DNA from: Mycolicibacterium sp. GF69 | Lineage (GTDB): Bacteria > Actinomycetota > Actinomycetes > Mycobacteriales > Mycobacteriaceae | Reading direction: 5' to 3' | DNA length: 64,000 nt | Assembly: GCF_003284965.1 (NCBI RefSeq) | Contig: NZ_QMEW01000015.1 | Span: 51,754 to 115,753 of the forward strand | Part shown: positions 16,757 to 27,374 of the stretch, in pieces | How positions within the stretch are numbered: position 1 is the first letter of the stretch | Layout: every line of letters begins with the position of its first letter | Translations under genes and position numbers: made by a program | The notes under the pieces: model-generated | What the model saw: only the letters and a program-made list of their open reading frames with translations | What the model was told of the DNA's origin: nothing | The model's database searches: none

Positions 16757-18739
16757 GTGAATGCGCGTCGCTTCGTCGCGCCCGCTGATCGTCGCCAGCA
16801 TCGGCGTGGCGAGATCCCCGCCCTGGACGGTATCCGCGCCGTCGCGGTCGCGCTCGTGCTCGCCGACCACGGCGGTATCCCGGGCGTCTCGGGTGGGTTC
16901 CTGGGCGTCGACGTGTTCTTCGTGCTGAGCGGTTTTCTGATCACGTCGCTGCTGCTCGACGAGCATGTACGCACCGGGCGAATCCGGTTGCGTGACTTCT
17001 GGATACGTCGGGCTCGCCGATTGCTGCCGGCTCTGCTGGTGATGGTGCTCGCGGTGGTGGCCGCGCGGGGGTTCTTCTCGGCGGAGGCGGTCTCGTCACT
17101 GCGTGACGACGCGGTCGCGGCGCTGTTCTGGGTGGCCAACTGGGCGTTCGTCGCACAGCGCACCGACTACTTCGCGCAGGGCGCGCCGCCGTCGCCGCTG
17201 CAGCACACCTGGTCGCTCGGCGTCGAGGAGCAGTACTACCTGCTGTGGCCGCTGGTGCTGATCGTCGTCGCGTTCGTGTTCTGTCGGCGGGACCCGACGC
17301 ATCTGCGGTGGGCGGTGCTGGGCCTGGCCACCGTCGGAGCCGTCGCATCGGCGGCGGCGGCGATCGTGTACACCGACGACGGGACGCTGAACCGGATCTA
17401 TTTCGGCACCGACACCCGGGCGCAGGCGCTGCTGGTCGGCGCCGCCGCCGCCGCGTTGTTGGTGCGGGACTGGACGACCGTGACGCTTGCCGGACCGGTG
17501 ATCAGGACGCGGTGGCTGCGATGGGTCACGCGCATGCTGTCCGTTGCAGGCGTGGTGACGCTCGGCTTCGCGGTGCACTTGGCGACCGGCAGCGCCGACG
17601 ACTTCCGCGCGGGTCTGCTGATCGTGGTGGCGCTCGCGACCGCCGCCGTCGTGGGTGCGGTCGCGATGGACCAGGAGGGGCCGGTCGCGCGTGTGCTGGC
17701 GTGGCGGCCGCTGGTGTTGTTGGGTGCGATCTCCTACGGCGTGTACCTGTGGCACTGGCCGATCTTCCTGGCGCTCAACGGTGAACGCACGGGCTGGTCC
17801 GGGTGGTCGCTGTTCGCGCTGCGGTGCGCGGCGACACTGGCGGTGGCGGCGCTGTCGTGGTGGCTGCTCGAGCAGCCGATTCGGCGCTGGCGGCCGGTGA
17901 TCGTCCCGATGCTGCCGCTGGCTGGCGCGACGGCCGCCACCGCGGCGGTCATCACGATGACGGTCCTGCCGGTGGGCGTGCCGGCCGGGCCCATGGAGGA
18001 GACGAGCATCGACTCCGCTGCCCTGGTGGCGCCCGAGTCGTCGATCGAGGTGCCCGTCGAAGTGCAACGGCCGATCGCGCTCGATCCGGGCACCAAGACC
18101 GTCGCGGTGTTCGGCGACTCGGTGGCCTGGACGTTGATGCGCTACCTGCCCGAGACACCGGGTCTGGCGTTCTCCGACCACACGACGATCGGATGCGGCA
18201 TCGCGCGGGGCGGACCGTACCGCTATGTCGGGCAGATGCTGAACCAGAAGCCCGAATGCGATTCCTGGCCGGCGCGCTGGTCAGAGCGCGTCAAACACGA
18301 GCGGCCCGACGTGGTGCTGCTGATCGTGGGCCGCTGGGAGGTCGTCGACCGGATGAACGAGGGGCAGTGGACGCACATCGGCGAGCCGAGTTACGACGCG
18401 TATCTGCGCGCCGAGTTCAACCGCGCCCTGGACATCCTCTCCTCGACCGGCGCGCGCGTCGTCGTCACGACCGAGCCGTACAACCGTCGCGCCGAGAAGC
18501 GCGACGGCAGCCTCTACCCGGAGGACGACCCCGACCGCACCGACGACTGGAACGCGTTGTTGCGCAATGCGGTCAAGTACCGGCAGAACGTCACGGTGCT
18601 CGACCTCAACCGCAAACTCGGCCCGAACCGCGGCTACACCAACTGGATCAACGGCATCCGCATCCGCAGCGACGGAGTGCATCCCACGCCCGAAGCGGTC
18701 GAGTGGTTGACGCCGTGGTTGACCGACGCGCTGCGCTAG
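16757..18739 (+). CDS. OafA-type membrane acyltransferase with SGNH domain
   Basis: This 660-residue protein has two modules. The N-terminal acyltransferase-3 module (about residues 18-400, ten membrane spans) carries IPALDGIRAVAVALVLADHGG with its catalytic His, and GVDVFFVLSGFLIT. The C-terminal extracytoplasmic SGNH esterase/transferase module has nucleophile Ser455 in GDS and the Asp/His motif DGVHPTPEAVEW near the end. Proteins of this architecture O-acylate surface polysaccharides, glycolipids or peptidoglycan. Mycobacteria have several, so the substrate is open. GTG 16757 is the start. It ends convergently with the chorismate mutase gene, separated by an inverted-repeat element. Confidence 0.92.
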   Translation: MNARRFVAPADRRQHRRGEIPALDGIRAVAVALVLADHGGIPGVSGGFLGVDVFFVLSGFLITSLLLDEHVRTGRIRLRDFWIRRARRLLPALLVMVLAVVAARGFFSAEAVSSLRDDAVAALFWVANWAFVAQRTDYFAQGAPPSPLQHTWSLGVEEQYYLLWPLVLIVVAFVFCRRDPTHLRWAVLGLATVGAVASAAAAIVYTDDGTLNRIYFGTDTRAQALLVGAAAAALLVRDWTTVTLAGPVIRTRWLRWVTRMLSVAGVVTLGFAVHLATGSADDFRAGLLIVVALATAAVVGAVAMDQEGPVARVLAWRPLVLLGAISYGVYLWHWPIFLALNGERTGWSGWSLFALRCAATLAVAALSWWLLEQPIRRWRPVIVPMLPLAGATAATAAVITMTVLPVGVPAGPMEETSIDSAALVAPESSIEVPVEVQRPIALDPGTKTVAVFGDSVAWTLMRYLPETPGLAFSDHTTIGCGIARGGPYRYVGQMLNQKPECDSWPARWSERVKHERPDVVLLIVGRWEVVDRMNEGQWTHIGEPSYDAYLRAEFNRALDILSSTGARVVVTTEPYNRRAEKRDGSLYPEDDPDRTDDWNALLRNAVKYRQNVTVLDLNRKLGPNRGYTNWINGIRIRSDGVHPTPEAVEWLTPWLTDALR

Positions 18740-18746
18740 CCGTCCT

Positions 18747-18801
18747 GGCGGTTTCGGTGTCGGCAGTCGCGCTCACCGCAACCAACTACACCGAAATCGC
18801 C
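18747..18801. repeat. short inverted-repeat element between convergent genes
   Basis: The 14-bp arms GGCGGTTTCGGTGT and ACACCGAAATCGCC pair with a single G-T mismatch around a 27-base spacer. The element fills the gap between two convergent stop codons and could work as a bidirectional terminator. It resembles in plan the elements at 25637, 37061 and 39154. Confidence 0.65.
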
Positions 18802-18806
18802 GAACG

Positions 18807-19070
18807 TCAGTGGCCGAGGCGACCGCGGCCCAGCCGCAGCAGCAGCATCGCGAGGTCCTTGCCGTCCGGCCCGAGTTCGCTGTAGCGCTCGATCACCTTC
18901 ATCTCGCGGCTGTGCACCAGCCGGGTTCCGCCGGAGGCCATGCGGGCCGCGCCGATCAGCTTGGACACCTCGGTACGGCGCTTCACGGCCGCGAGAATCT
19001 CGGCGTCGAGCCGGTCGATCTCCCGGCGCAGGTCATCGATATCGGGCACAGTCTCGGATTCGGTCGTCAT
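18807..19070 (-). CDS. intracellular chorismate mutase (AroQ-delta)
   Basis: This 87-residue single-domain AroQ enzyme converts chorismate to prephenate for Phe/Tyr synthesis. It matches M. tuberculosis Rv0948c over the whole core: IDDLRREIDRLDAEILAAVKRR, RMASGGTRLVHSREMKVIERY, and the C-terminal LLRLGRGRLGH tail. In the family that tail contacts DAHP synthase, which activates the weak mutase by complex formation. ATG 19070 is 18 residues shorter than the annotated M. tuberculosis start. It is divergent from uvrD1. Confidence 0.93.
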   Translation of the reverse strand: MTTESETVPDIDDLRREIDRLDAEILAAVKRRTEVSKLIGAARMASGGTRLVHSREMKVIERYSELGPDGKDLAMLLLRLGRGRLGH

Positions 19071-19111
19071 GGGATTCTCACGCTCTCAGGCTCTTGGGAA
19101 GCGGCTAGACC

Positions 19112-19134
19112 ACGGGTACCGCGGACGGGTACCG
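19112..19134. repeat. 10-bp direct repeat, 13-bp period
   Basis: ACGGGTACCG occurs twice, starting at 19112 and 19125, each copy containing the palindrome GGTACC. It lies in the 188-bp divergent region between the chorismate mutase and uvrD1 starts, so a regulator site is possible. Nothing else recognisable is in that gap. Confidence 0.4.
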
Positions 19135-19258
19135 GTAGAAAAGTCGCTGTTTGCTGAGCACCTGACAAAGTGTGCCACCAAACGCCGCGCCGACGCAAAG
19201 ACCGATCCGCGGTTCGATCGCGGTGGTGTCCCTGCGCAGCGGTAAGTTCGGTACTGAT

Positions 19259-21580
19259 ATGACGCTCTCTTCTCCGGCTACCGATACCGACCACCTGCTC
19301 GACGGGCTCAACCCGCAGCAACGCCAGGCCGTCCTGCACGAGGGCTCGCCGCTGCTCATCGTCGCCGGCGCCGGTTCCGGCAAGACGGCGGTGCTCACCC
19401 GGCGGATCGCCTACCTGCTGGCCGCGCGCGACGTGGGCGTCGGGCAGGTGCTGGCCATCACGTTCACCAACAAAGCCGCCGCGGAGATGCGCGAACGGGT
19501 GGTCGGGCTGGTCGGCCCGCGGGCGCGGAGCATGTGGGTGTCGACGTTCCACTCCACCTGTGTGCGGATCCTGCGTAACCAGGCCTCGTTGATCAAGGGC
19601 CTGAACTCCAACTTCTCGATCTATGACGCCGACGACTCCCGCCGGCTGCTGCTGATGATCGGCAAGGACATGGGCCTCGACACCAAGCGGTATTCGCCGC
19701 GGTTGCTGGCCAACGGCATCTCCAACCACAAGAACGAGTTGATCGGTCCCGAGCAGGCGGCGGCCGAGGCGTCGGAGGCGGGCGAGGAGTTGCCCGGCAT
19801 CATCGCCGAGGTCTACGGCGAGTATCAGCGGCGGCTGCGCGCGGCCAACGCATTGGACTTCGACGACCTGATCGGCGAGACAGTCGCCGTGCTGCAGGCC
19901 TTTCCGCAGATCGCCCAGTACTACCGCCGCCGGTTCCGGCACATCCTGGTCGACGAGTACCAGGACACCAACCACGCGCAGTACGTGCTGGTGCGAGAAC
20001 TGGTCGGGACGGCGGGTTCGCCGGACGATCCAGCCGCGGTGGCGCCTGCCGAGCTGTGCGTGGTCGGCGACGCCGACCAGTCGATCTACGCGTTCCGCGG
20101 CGCGACGATCCGCAACATCGAGGACTTCGAACGCGACTTTCCCAACGCCACAACGATTCTGCTCGAACAGAACTACCGATCGACGCAGACCATCTTGAAC
20201 GCCGCCAACTCGGTGATCGCCCGCAATGCGGGCCGCCGCGAGAAGCGGTTGTGGACCGACTCGGGGGAGGGCGAGCTGATTGTCGGCTACGTCGCCGACA
20301 ACGAGCACGACGAGGCCCGGTTCGTCGCGCAGGAGATCGACCGGCTGGCCGATGATGGCCACTCCTACAACGACTTCGCGGTGTTCTATCGCACGAACAA
20401 CTCGTCGCGCGCGCTGGAAGAAGTCTTCATCCGCGCCGGCATTCCCTACAAAGTCGTTGGGGGCGTGCGCTTTTACGAACGGCGCGAGATCCGCGACATC
20501 GTCGCGTACCTGCGCGTGCTGGACAACCCCGGCGACTCGGTGAGCATGCGGCGCATCCTCAACACCCCGCGACGCGGGATCGGCGACCGCGCCGAGGCGT
20601 GCGTGGCGGTGTACGCCGAGAACACCGGCGCCAGCTTCAACGACGCGCTGCAGGCGGCAGCCGAGGGCAAGGTGCCGATGCTCAACACGCGCGCCGAGAA
20701 GTGCATCTCGGCGTTCGTCGAGATGCTCGACGACCTCCGCGGGCGTCTCGACGGTGAGCTCGGCGAGTTGGTCGAAGCGGTGCTCGACCGCACCGGCTAT
20801 CGCGCCGAACTCGAGTCCTCCAGCGACCCGCAAGACCTTGCGCGGCTGGACAACCTCAACGAGTTGGTCAGCGTCGCACACGAATTCAGCACCGACCTGG
20901 CCAACGCCCAGGCACTCGCCGAAGACGAGCCGGTCGATGAGGACATTCCCGACACCGGCGTGCTGGCGCAGTTCCTCGAGCGGGTGTCCCTGGTGGCCGA
21001 CGCCGACGAACTGCCCGAGCACGGCGCCGGCGTCGTCACGATGATGACGTTGCACACCGCCAAGGGCCTGGAGTTCCCCGTCGTGTTCGTGACCGGGTGG
21101 GAGGACGGCATGTTCCCGCACATGCGGGCGCTGGGCGATGCGAACGAGCTGTCCGAGGAGCGCCGGCTGGCTTACGTCGGCATCACCCGGGCGCGCCAGC
21201 GGCTCTATGTGAGCCGGGCGAAGGTCCGCTCCTCGTGGGGCCAGCCGATGCTCAACCCGGAATCGCGGTTTCTCAAGGAGATTCCGCAGCACCTCATCGA
21301 CTGGCGTCGCACCGATCCCGAGAAGGGAAGGTCGCTCAGCGCACCCGTCAGCTCAGCGGGCCGGTTCGGGACGCCGCGCCCGTCGCCGACAAGGTCCGGC
21401 GCCGGCAAACGCCCGCTGGTGGTCCTCGAACCCGGCGACCGGGTCACCCACGACAAGTACGGGTTGGGCCGCGTCGAGGAGGTGACCGGCGCCGGCGAGT
21501 CGGCGATGTCGCTGATCGACTTCGGTAGCTCCGGTCGCGTCAAGCTGATGCACAACCACGCGCCGATCACCAAGCTCTAG
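19259..21580 (+). CDS. uvrD1: UvrD1/PcrA-type superfamily 1 DNA helicase
   Basis: This 773-residue SF1A helicase has Walker A GAGSGKT at residues 37-43, FTNKAAAEM (motif Ia), the motif II region VDEYQDTN, VVGDADQSIYAFRGA (motif III), NYRST (motif IV), TLHTAKGLEFPVVF (motif V) and YVGITRARQRLY (motif VI). A C-terminal Tudor-like module of about 60 residues (GDRVTHDKYGLGRV) binds RNA polymerase in PcrA/UvrD. Mycobacterial UvrD1 unwinds DNA in repair and is stimulated by Ku. The start is ATG 19259. The last 4 bases overlap the convergent gene. Confidence 0.96.
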   Translation: MTLSSPATDTDHLLDGLNPQQRQAVLHEGSPLLIVAGAGSGKTAVLTRRIAYLLAARDVGVGQVLAITFTNKAAAEMRERVVGLVGPRARSMWVSTFHSTCVRILRNQASLIKGLNSNFSIYDADDSRRLLLMIGKDMGLDTKRYSPRLLANGISNHKNELIGPEQAAAEASEAGEELPGIIAEVYGEYQRRLRAANALDFDDLIGETVAVLQAFPQIAQYYRRRFRHILVDEYQDTNHAQYVLVRELVGTAGSPDDPAAVAPAELCVVGDADQSIYAFRGATIRNIEDFERDFPNATTILLEQNYRSTQTILNAANSVIARNAGRREKRLWTDSGEGELIVGYVADNEHDEARFVAQEIDRLADDGHSYNDFAVFYRTNNSSRALEEVFIRAGIPYKVVGGVRFYERREIRDIVAYLRVLDNPGDSVSMRRILNTPRRGIGDRAEACVAVYAENTGASFNDALQAAAEGKVPMLNTRAEKCISAFVEMLDDLRGRLDGELGELVEAVLDRTGYRAELESSSDPQDLARLDNLNELVSVAHEFSTDLANAQALAEDEPVDEDIPDTGVLAQFLERVSLVADADELPEHGAGVVTMMTLHTAKGLEFPVVFVTGWEDGMFPHMRALGDANELSEERRLAYVGITRARQRLYVSRAKVRSSWGQPMLNPESRFLKEIPQHLIDWRRTDPEKGRSLSAPVSSAGRFGTPRPSPTRSGAGKRPLVVLEPGDRVTHDKYGLGRVEEVTGAGESAMSLIDFGSSGRVKLMHNHAPITKL

Positions 21581-22209
21581 CCCGAGCGCTCCCAGCGGCC
21601 GGTGGCGGGCAGCGCCGCGAGCACGATGCCGGCCAGCGGCAGGACCGGGATCGCGTACACCACCGCGGGGAGTTTGGCGCCGGCGACGAACAGGCTCGAG
21701 AAGATCAGCAGCGCCACCACCGAACCGACCATGATCAGCAGGCGGCTCACCCAGCGGCGCAACAGCAGCCCGATCAGCCCGGCGATGAGTGCGGCCGCCG
21801 CTATCGCGGTGAGGAATCCGACCGCAACGCAGAACAGGCGGTCGGTGCGCCACCAGCCGGTGATCAGGTCGGTGGCGATGACGGCGGTGGCCCAGCCGGT
21901 CAGGATGCTCACGACCGCGGTGGCGATCGCCGTCTTCGGGTTGGCCGGTCGTGGCTGTGTCGGAGGCACGGCGACGGGCCGGGCCCGCGGGATATAGCTT
22001 GTGTGCGCCTCGTTGCCGGGCGCATCGACGTTCGTCAACTCGGTCGGCGGGTCCGCGATGGGAACGGCGCCGGTGGGTTGACGCCGGATGATCGTTGTCT
22101 GCGGGTCTTGACCGGTGGGGATCTCGCCGGTCGGGTGACGCCGGATGATGCCGGTCTCGGCGTTCGACGGCGCGGCGCGCGTCAGATCGGAATCGTCTTC
22201 GCCGGCCAC
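21577..22209 (-). CDS. membrane protein with repeated IIRRxPTG segment
   Basis: This 210-residue protein has a hydrophilic, presumably disordered N-terminal 90 residues with a duplicated element (TGIIRRHPTGEIPTG and TTIIRRQPTGAVPI). Four predicted membrane segments follow at about residues 96-118, 126-148, 155-175 and 180-200. The start is GTG 22209, directly downstream of the M23 peptidase (9-base gap), so an operon is likely. I do not recognise a functional family. The Arg-Arg-Pro-Thr repeats could be phosphorylation or docking sites, but that is speculation. Confidence 0.7.
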   Translation of the reverse strand: MAGEDDSDLTRAAPSNAETGIIRRHPTGEIPTGQDPQTTIIRRQPTGAVPIADPPTELTNVDAPGNEAHTSYIPRARPVAVPPTQPRPANPKTAIATAVVSILTGWATAVIATDLITGWWRTDRLFCVAVGFLTAIAAAALIAGLIGLLLRRWVSRLLIMVGSVVALLIFSSLFVAGAKLPAVVYAIPVLPLAGIVLAALPATGRWERSG

Positions 22210-22218
22210 TCGGCCAGA

Positions 22219-23271
22219 CTAGTTGCCCGGGCTCAGGCCGCGTTTGGCCAGCCAGCCCACCGGGTCGACGCGGTCGGTGCCGTTGAGCAGCACCTCGAAG
22301 TGCAGGTGCGGTCCGGTTGAGTTGCCGGTGTTGCCCATCTTGGCGATCTGGTCGCCGGCCCACACCCGCTGGCCGACGGAGACCGACCACGCGCTGAGAT
22401 GCCCGTAGAGCGTCACGGTGCCGTCGGAGTGGCGCACTTTGACCATGTTGCCGTAACCGGCGTAGGGGCCGGCCGAGATGACGACGCCGTCGGAGGCGGC
22501 GAGCACCGGGGTGCCGATCGAGTTCGCGATGTCGATGCCGCCGTGCAGCACTCCCCAGCGGTAACCGAAGCCGGACGTCCACATCCCGTTGGTCGGCATC
22601 ACGAACATCGGCCGCTGCAGGCGCGCTTCACGCTCGGCACGCTCCTGGGCGAACGCGGCCGCCTTCTGGATCTCCTCGGTGTGCATGGCCGAGCTGGCGG
22701 CCGGTGTGACGGTGACGATCTGCATGCCGTCGGTCGAGCCGCTGAGCGGGTCACCGAGCGTGGCCTGATCGACGGCGAGGACGGCCTCCGATGACGATTC
22801 GTGCGCGGCGTTGGCCATCGAGTAGGCACCCGCCGCGGTCGCCCCGACCGCCATCGCCGCGACCATCAGCCGGCCCTTGACGGGGATTTCCTGCTTGCGG
22901 TGCTGGCCTGCCCGGCTGCCGATCCTGATGACGTCGGTCGCGGCCATGCCGTCGCTGGTGTCGGTGTGGCTGTCGCGGTAGGCGTGTGCACGGGGCGCGT
23001 GGCGGTCCTCGGCCTGAAACTGCGAGGGCACAGCCAGGCGCAGGGGAGCCAGATCGTCGGTGTCGGTCAGGTCGTCGAGTTCGGGCGCGTGGATGACCTG
23101 CGCTTCGCGGTCGAAGGCGCTGTTCTCGCGAAAGTCGGTGTCAGCGAGATCGCCGAACTCGTTGAACGGGATGATGTCGGTGACTTCGGCGGGGGATTCG
23201 CTTACGCGGCGGCTGATTTGCCGATTCGTCGACGATCTGCGATGAGATCCAGACGAACGGTGCGAAGCCAA
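22219..23271 (-). CDS. M23-family (LytM/VanX-type) peptidase
   Basis: This 350-residue protein has a long acidic cytoplasmic N-terminus (1-130), one membrane span at about 134-156 and a linker helix at 195-220. An extracytoplasmic M23 domain occupies 225-345, with zinc ligands His243 (HGGID), Asp247 and His324 in GPHLHFE, and a further His291 in YGHL. The metal site is complete, so it may be an active peptidoglycan endopeptidase rather than a degenerate activator. It matches the position of M. tuberculosis Rv0950c. TTG 23271 with AAGGG 9 bases upstream is the best start. The Crp-type site at 23378 lies upstream. Confidence 0.9.
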   Translation of the reverse strand: MASHRSSGSHRRSSTNRQISRRVSESPAEVTDIIPFNEFGDLADTDFRENSAFDREAQVIHAPELDDLTDTDDLAPLRLAVPSQFQAEDRHAPRAHAYRDSHTDTSDGMAATDVIRIGSRAGQHRKQEIPVKGRLMVAAMAVGATAAGAYSMANAAHESSSEAVLAVDQATLGDPLSGSTDGMQIVTVTPAASSAMHTEEIQKAAAFAQERAEREARLQRPMFVMPTNGMWTSGFGYRWGVLHGGIDIANSIGTPVLAASDGVVISAGPYAGYGNMVKVRHSDGTVTLYGHLSAWSVSVGQRVWAGDQIAKMGNTGNSTGPHLHFEVLLNGTDRVDPVGWLAKRGLSPGN

Positions 23272-23377
23272 CCTGAGGAACCCTTGCTAGTCGTGACCAT
23301 AACGTTATCGAAGACCAGAGGCACGGTAACCAAACTCCGTCGGCGGCTGCAACCCGTAGACGTGTTCCGCGGCCGAA

Positions 23378-23393
23378 TGTGACTTGTATCACG
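23378..23393. promoter_or_regulatory. Crp-type binding site
   Basis: TGTGACTTGTATCACG matches the cyclic-AMP receptor protein consensus TGTGA-N6-TCACA at 9 of 10 defined positions. It lies 139 bases upstream of sucC and 107 bases upstream of the divergent peptidase start, so it could control either or both. Confidence 0.75.
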
Positions 23394-23531
23394 GAGCCGG
23401 GCGCGGTGAGATCGACCACATGAGCGGTGGGCGGTGGCAATGCCTCGCGAACGTGTGGATAAAGTTCCCCCGAGCCTTCGGCCCAACAACTCCGCAATCG
23501 ACGCGCTAGAGACAGGGACGTTCCAAAGCCA

Positions 23532-24695
<1,164 letters not shown>

Positions 24696-24706
24696 GGACG
24701 CAACCG

Positions 24707-25609
<903 letters not shown>

Positions 25610-25636
25610 TTGTAGTCCTCCTCCGTTCTCCTTTTG

Positions 25637-25699
25637 CGCGAGTGACCGCGTCTGCACGCCGACACGCCGCGATCCGGTGTACAAAAGCGGTCACTCGCG
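25637..25699. repeat. short inverted-repeat element after sucD
   Basis: The perfect 13-bp arms CGCGAGTGACCGC and GCGGTCACTCGCG enclose a 37-base spacer. The element starts 27 bases after the sucD stop. The arms and spacer style look like a mobile or dispersed intergenic element. It may double as a terminator. Confidence 0.75.
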
Positions 25700-25758
25700 G
25701 CTTGCGAGTGGGCCCACGCTGATGTGCCGCCCGCGGATGTGAAGTTCACCGCAGGATT

Positions 25759-25772
25759 AGGAACACGTTCTC
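25759..25772. promoter_or_regulatory. weak KstR-like site
   Basis: AGGAACACGTTCTC keeps the AAC-N2-GTT core of the KstR box but lacks the outer T and A. It lies 44 bases upstream of the thiolase-like gene. The two better boxes in this window (5265 and 28977) make it worth listing, but the match is only partial. Confidence 0.35.
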
Positions 25773-25816
25773 GGCGTCGATTAGCCTGACGAATTAACAC
25801 CGTCAGGAGGGCTGTA

Positions 25817-27355
25817 ATGGTCGATCCCCGGACGCCCGTCGTCGTCGGCGTCGGACAGTTCACCGAACGCATCGACGATCCCGGCTACCGGGGCATGTCG
25901 GCGGTGGACCTGGCGACCGAGGCGGTGCGGGCGGCGCTGGCCGACACCGGGGTCGACGTGACGGCGGCCGCGAAGGCGATCGAGACGGTGTACGGCCTGC
26001 GCCAGTTCGAGATCTCCGGGCCGATGCCCGCGAAACTGGGCAAGTCGAACAACTATCCGCGTTCGGTGATGCAGCGAGTCGGTGGCGATCCCGCGCGCGT
26101 GGTGCTCGAGCCGGTCGGCGGACAGGGACCGCAGAAGCTCGTCACCGAGGCCGGTAACGCGATCGCGGCGGGCGAGCTCGATGTCGCGATGATCATCGGT
26201 TCGGAACCGGGGTCCACCGCGCGCTACTGGAGCCGTGCCGCCGAAAACGGGCAGGACAAGCCGGACTTCACCGAACACGTCGACGGCCAACTCGACGATC
26301 GCGGGCACCAGATTCAGCAGTACTTCACCGAATACACCGCCTCGCACGGGTTGACCGGTGCCGCGGTGCAATACGGGCTGTTGGACAACGCGCGTCGCAG
26401 CCGGCTCGGGTTGGGCGTCGCCGAATACCGGCGCCAGATGGCCGAACTGTTCGCGCCGCTGTCGAAAGTCGCTGCGAAGAACCCGTTCTCGTCGTCACCG
26501 GTCGAGCGGTCGGTCGAGGAGATCGTCACCGTCACCGACGACAACCGGATGATTTGCGACCCCTACCCCCGGCTGCTGGTGGCACGCGATCAGGTCAACC
26601 AGGGCGCCGCGGCGATCATGATGTCGGTGGCCGCCGCCCGCCGCCTCGGAGTGCCCGAGGAGAAATGGGTTTATCTGCACGGTCATTCGGACATGACCGA
26701 GCAGGGGTTGCTCGATCGGGTCGACCTGGGCGCCAGCCCCGCAGCCGTGCATGCTGCGCGAGAAGCCTTGCGGGTGGCGGAAGTCGGCGTCGACGACATC
26801 GCCACCTTCGACCTGTACAGCTGCTTTCCGTTCCCGGTCTTCGTCGTCTGCGAGGCGCTCGGTGTCGACGGCGCCGACCCGCGTGGTCTCACGGTGACCG
26901 GCGGCCTGCCGTACTTCGGCGGGCCGGGCAACAGCTACTCGCTGCACGCCATCGCCGAGACCGTCGTTCGAATGCGCGAGACGCCAGGGCAATTCGGCTT
27001 CGTCGGCGCAAACGGCGGCACGATGAGCAAGTACTCGGTGGGCATCTACTCGACGACGCCCGTCGAGTGGCGGACGGACCGCAGCGCGACCCTGAACACC
27101 GAGGTGGCCGCGCTGCCGACGGTGACCGTCACCGAGTGGCCCGAGGGACGCGGCACGATCGAGACGTACTCGGTGCGCTACGACTGGCCGGTGCGCACGG
27201 GCGTCATCATCGGTCGGTCGCAGGCGGATGACACGAGGTTCATGGCGCTGACCGAGGATGAGGATCTGGTCGCGCTGATGTCTGACGGCGATCCTCTCGG
27301 TGCGACGATCACCGTGCGTCGCGACGGCAAGGTCAACCGCGCCAGCTTGGCCTGA
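25817..27355 (+). CDS. thiolase-superfamily acetyl-CoA acetyltransferase-like protein
   Basis: This 512-residue protein is of the SCP2/lipid-transfer thiolase-like group, longer than degradative thiolases (about 400). Its N-terminus PVVVGVGQFTERIDDPG and the later GGLPYFGGPGNSYSLHAIAE belong to that group. The canonical nucleophile Cys is not evident near position 90 (VLEPVGGQGPQKLV instead), so Claisen or retro-aldol chemistry without acyl-Cys is possible. A C-terminal OB-like extension follows about residue 420. It starts at ATG 25817 with CAGGAGGG upstream. A weak KstR-like box precedes it. Confidence 0.85.
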   Translation: MVDPRTPVVVGVGQFTERIDDPGYRGMSAVDLATEAVRAALADTGVDVTAAAKAIETVYGLRQFEISGPMPAKLGKSNNYPRSVMQRVGGDPARVVLEPVGGQGPQKLVTEAGNAIAAGELDVAMIIGSEPGSTARYWSRAAENGQDKPDFTEHVDGQLDDRGHQIQQYFTEYTASHGLTGAAVQYGLLDNARRSRLGLGVAEYRRQMAELFAPLSKVAAKNPFSSSPVERSVEEIVTVTDDNRMICDPYPRLLVARDQVNQGAAAIMMSVAAARRLGVPEEKWVYLHGHSDMTEQGLLDRVDLGASPAAVHAAREALRVAEVGVDDIATFDLYSCFPFPVFVVCEALGVDGADPRGLTVTGGLPYFGGPGNSYSLHAIAETVVRMRETPGQFGFVGANGGTMSKYSVGIYSTTPVEWRTDRSATLNTEVAALPTVTVTEWPEGRGTIETYSVRYDWPVRTGVIIGRSQADDTRFMALTEDEDLVALMSDGDPLGATITVRRDGKVNRASLA

Positions 27356-27374
27356 CTGCGGGCAGCAGCCACCG

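Noticed and set aside
15229..17163. Minus-strand frame of 644 codons across the aldehyde dehydrogenase and acyltransferase
   Set aside because: Composition is shadow-like and it spans two well-supported plus-strand genes.
19067..21292. Minus-strand frame of 741 codons antisense to uvrD1
   Set aside because: No start signal and no domain. The helicase motifs on the plus strand explain the region fully.
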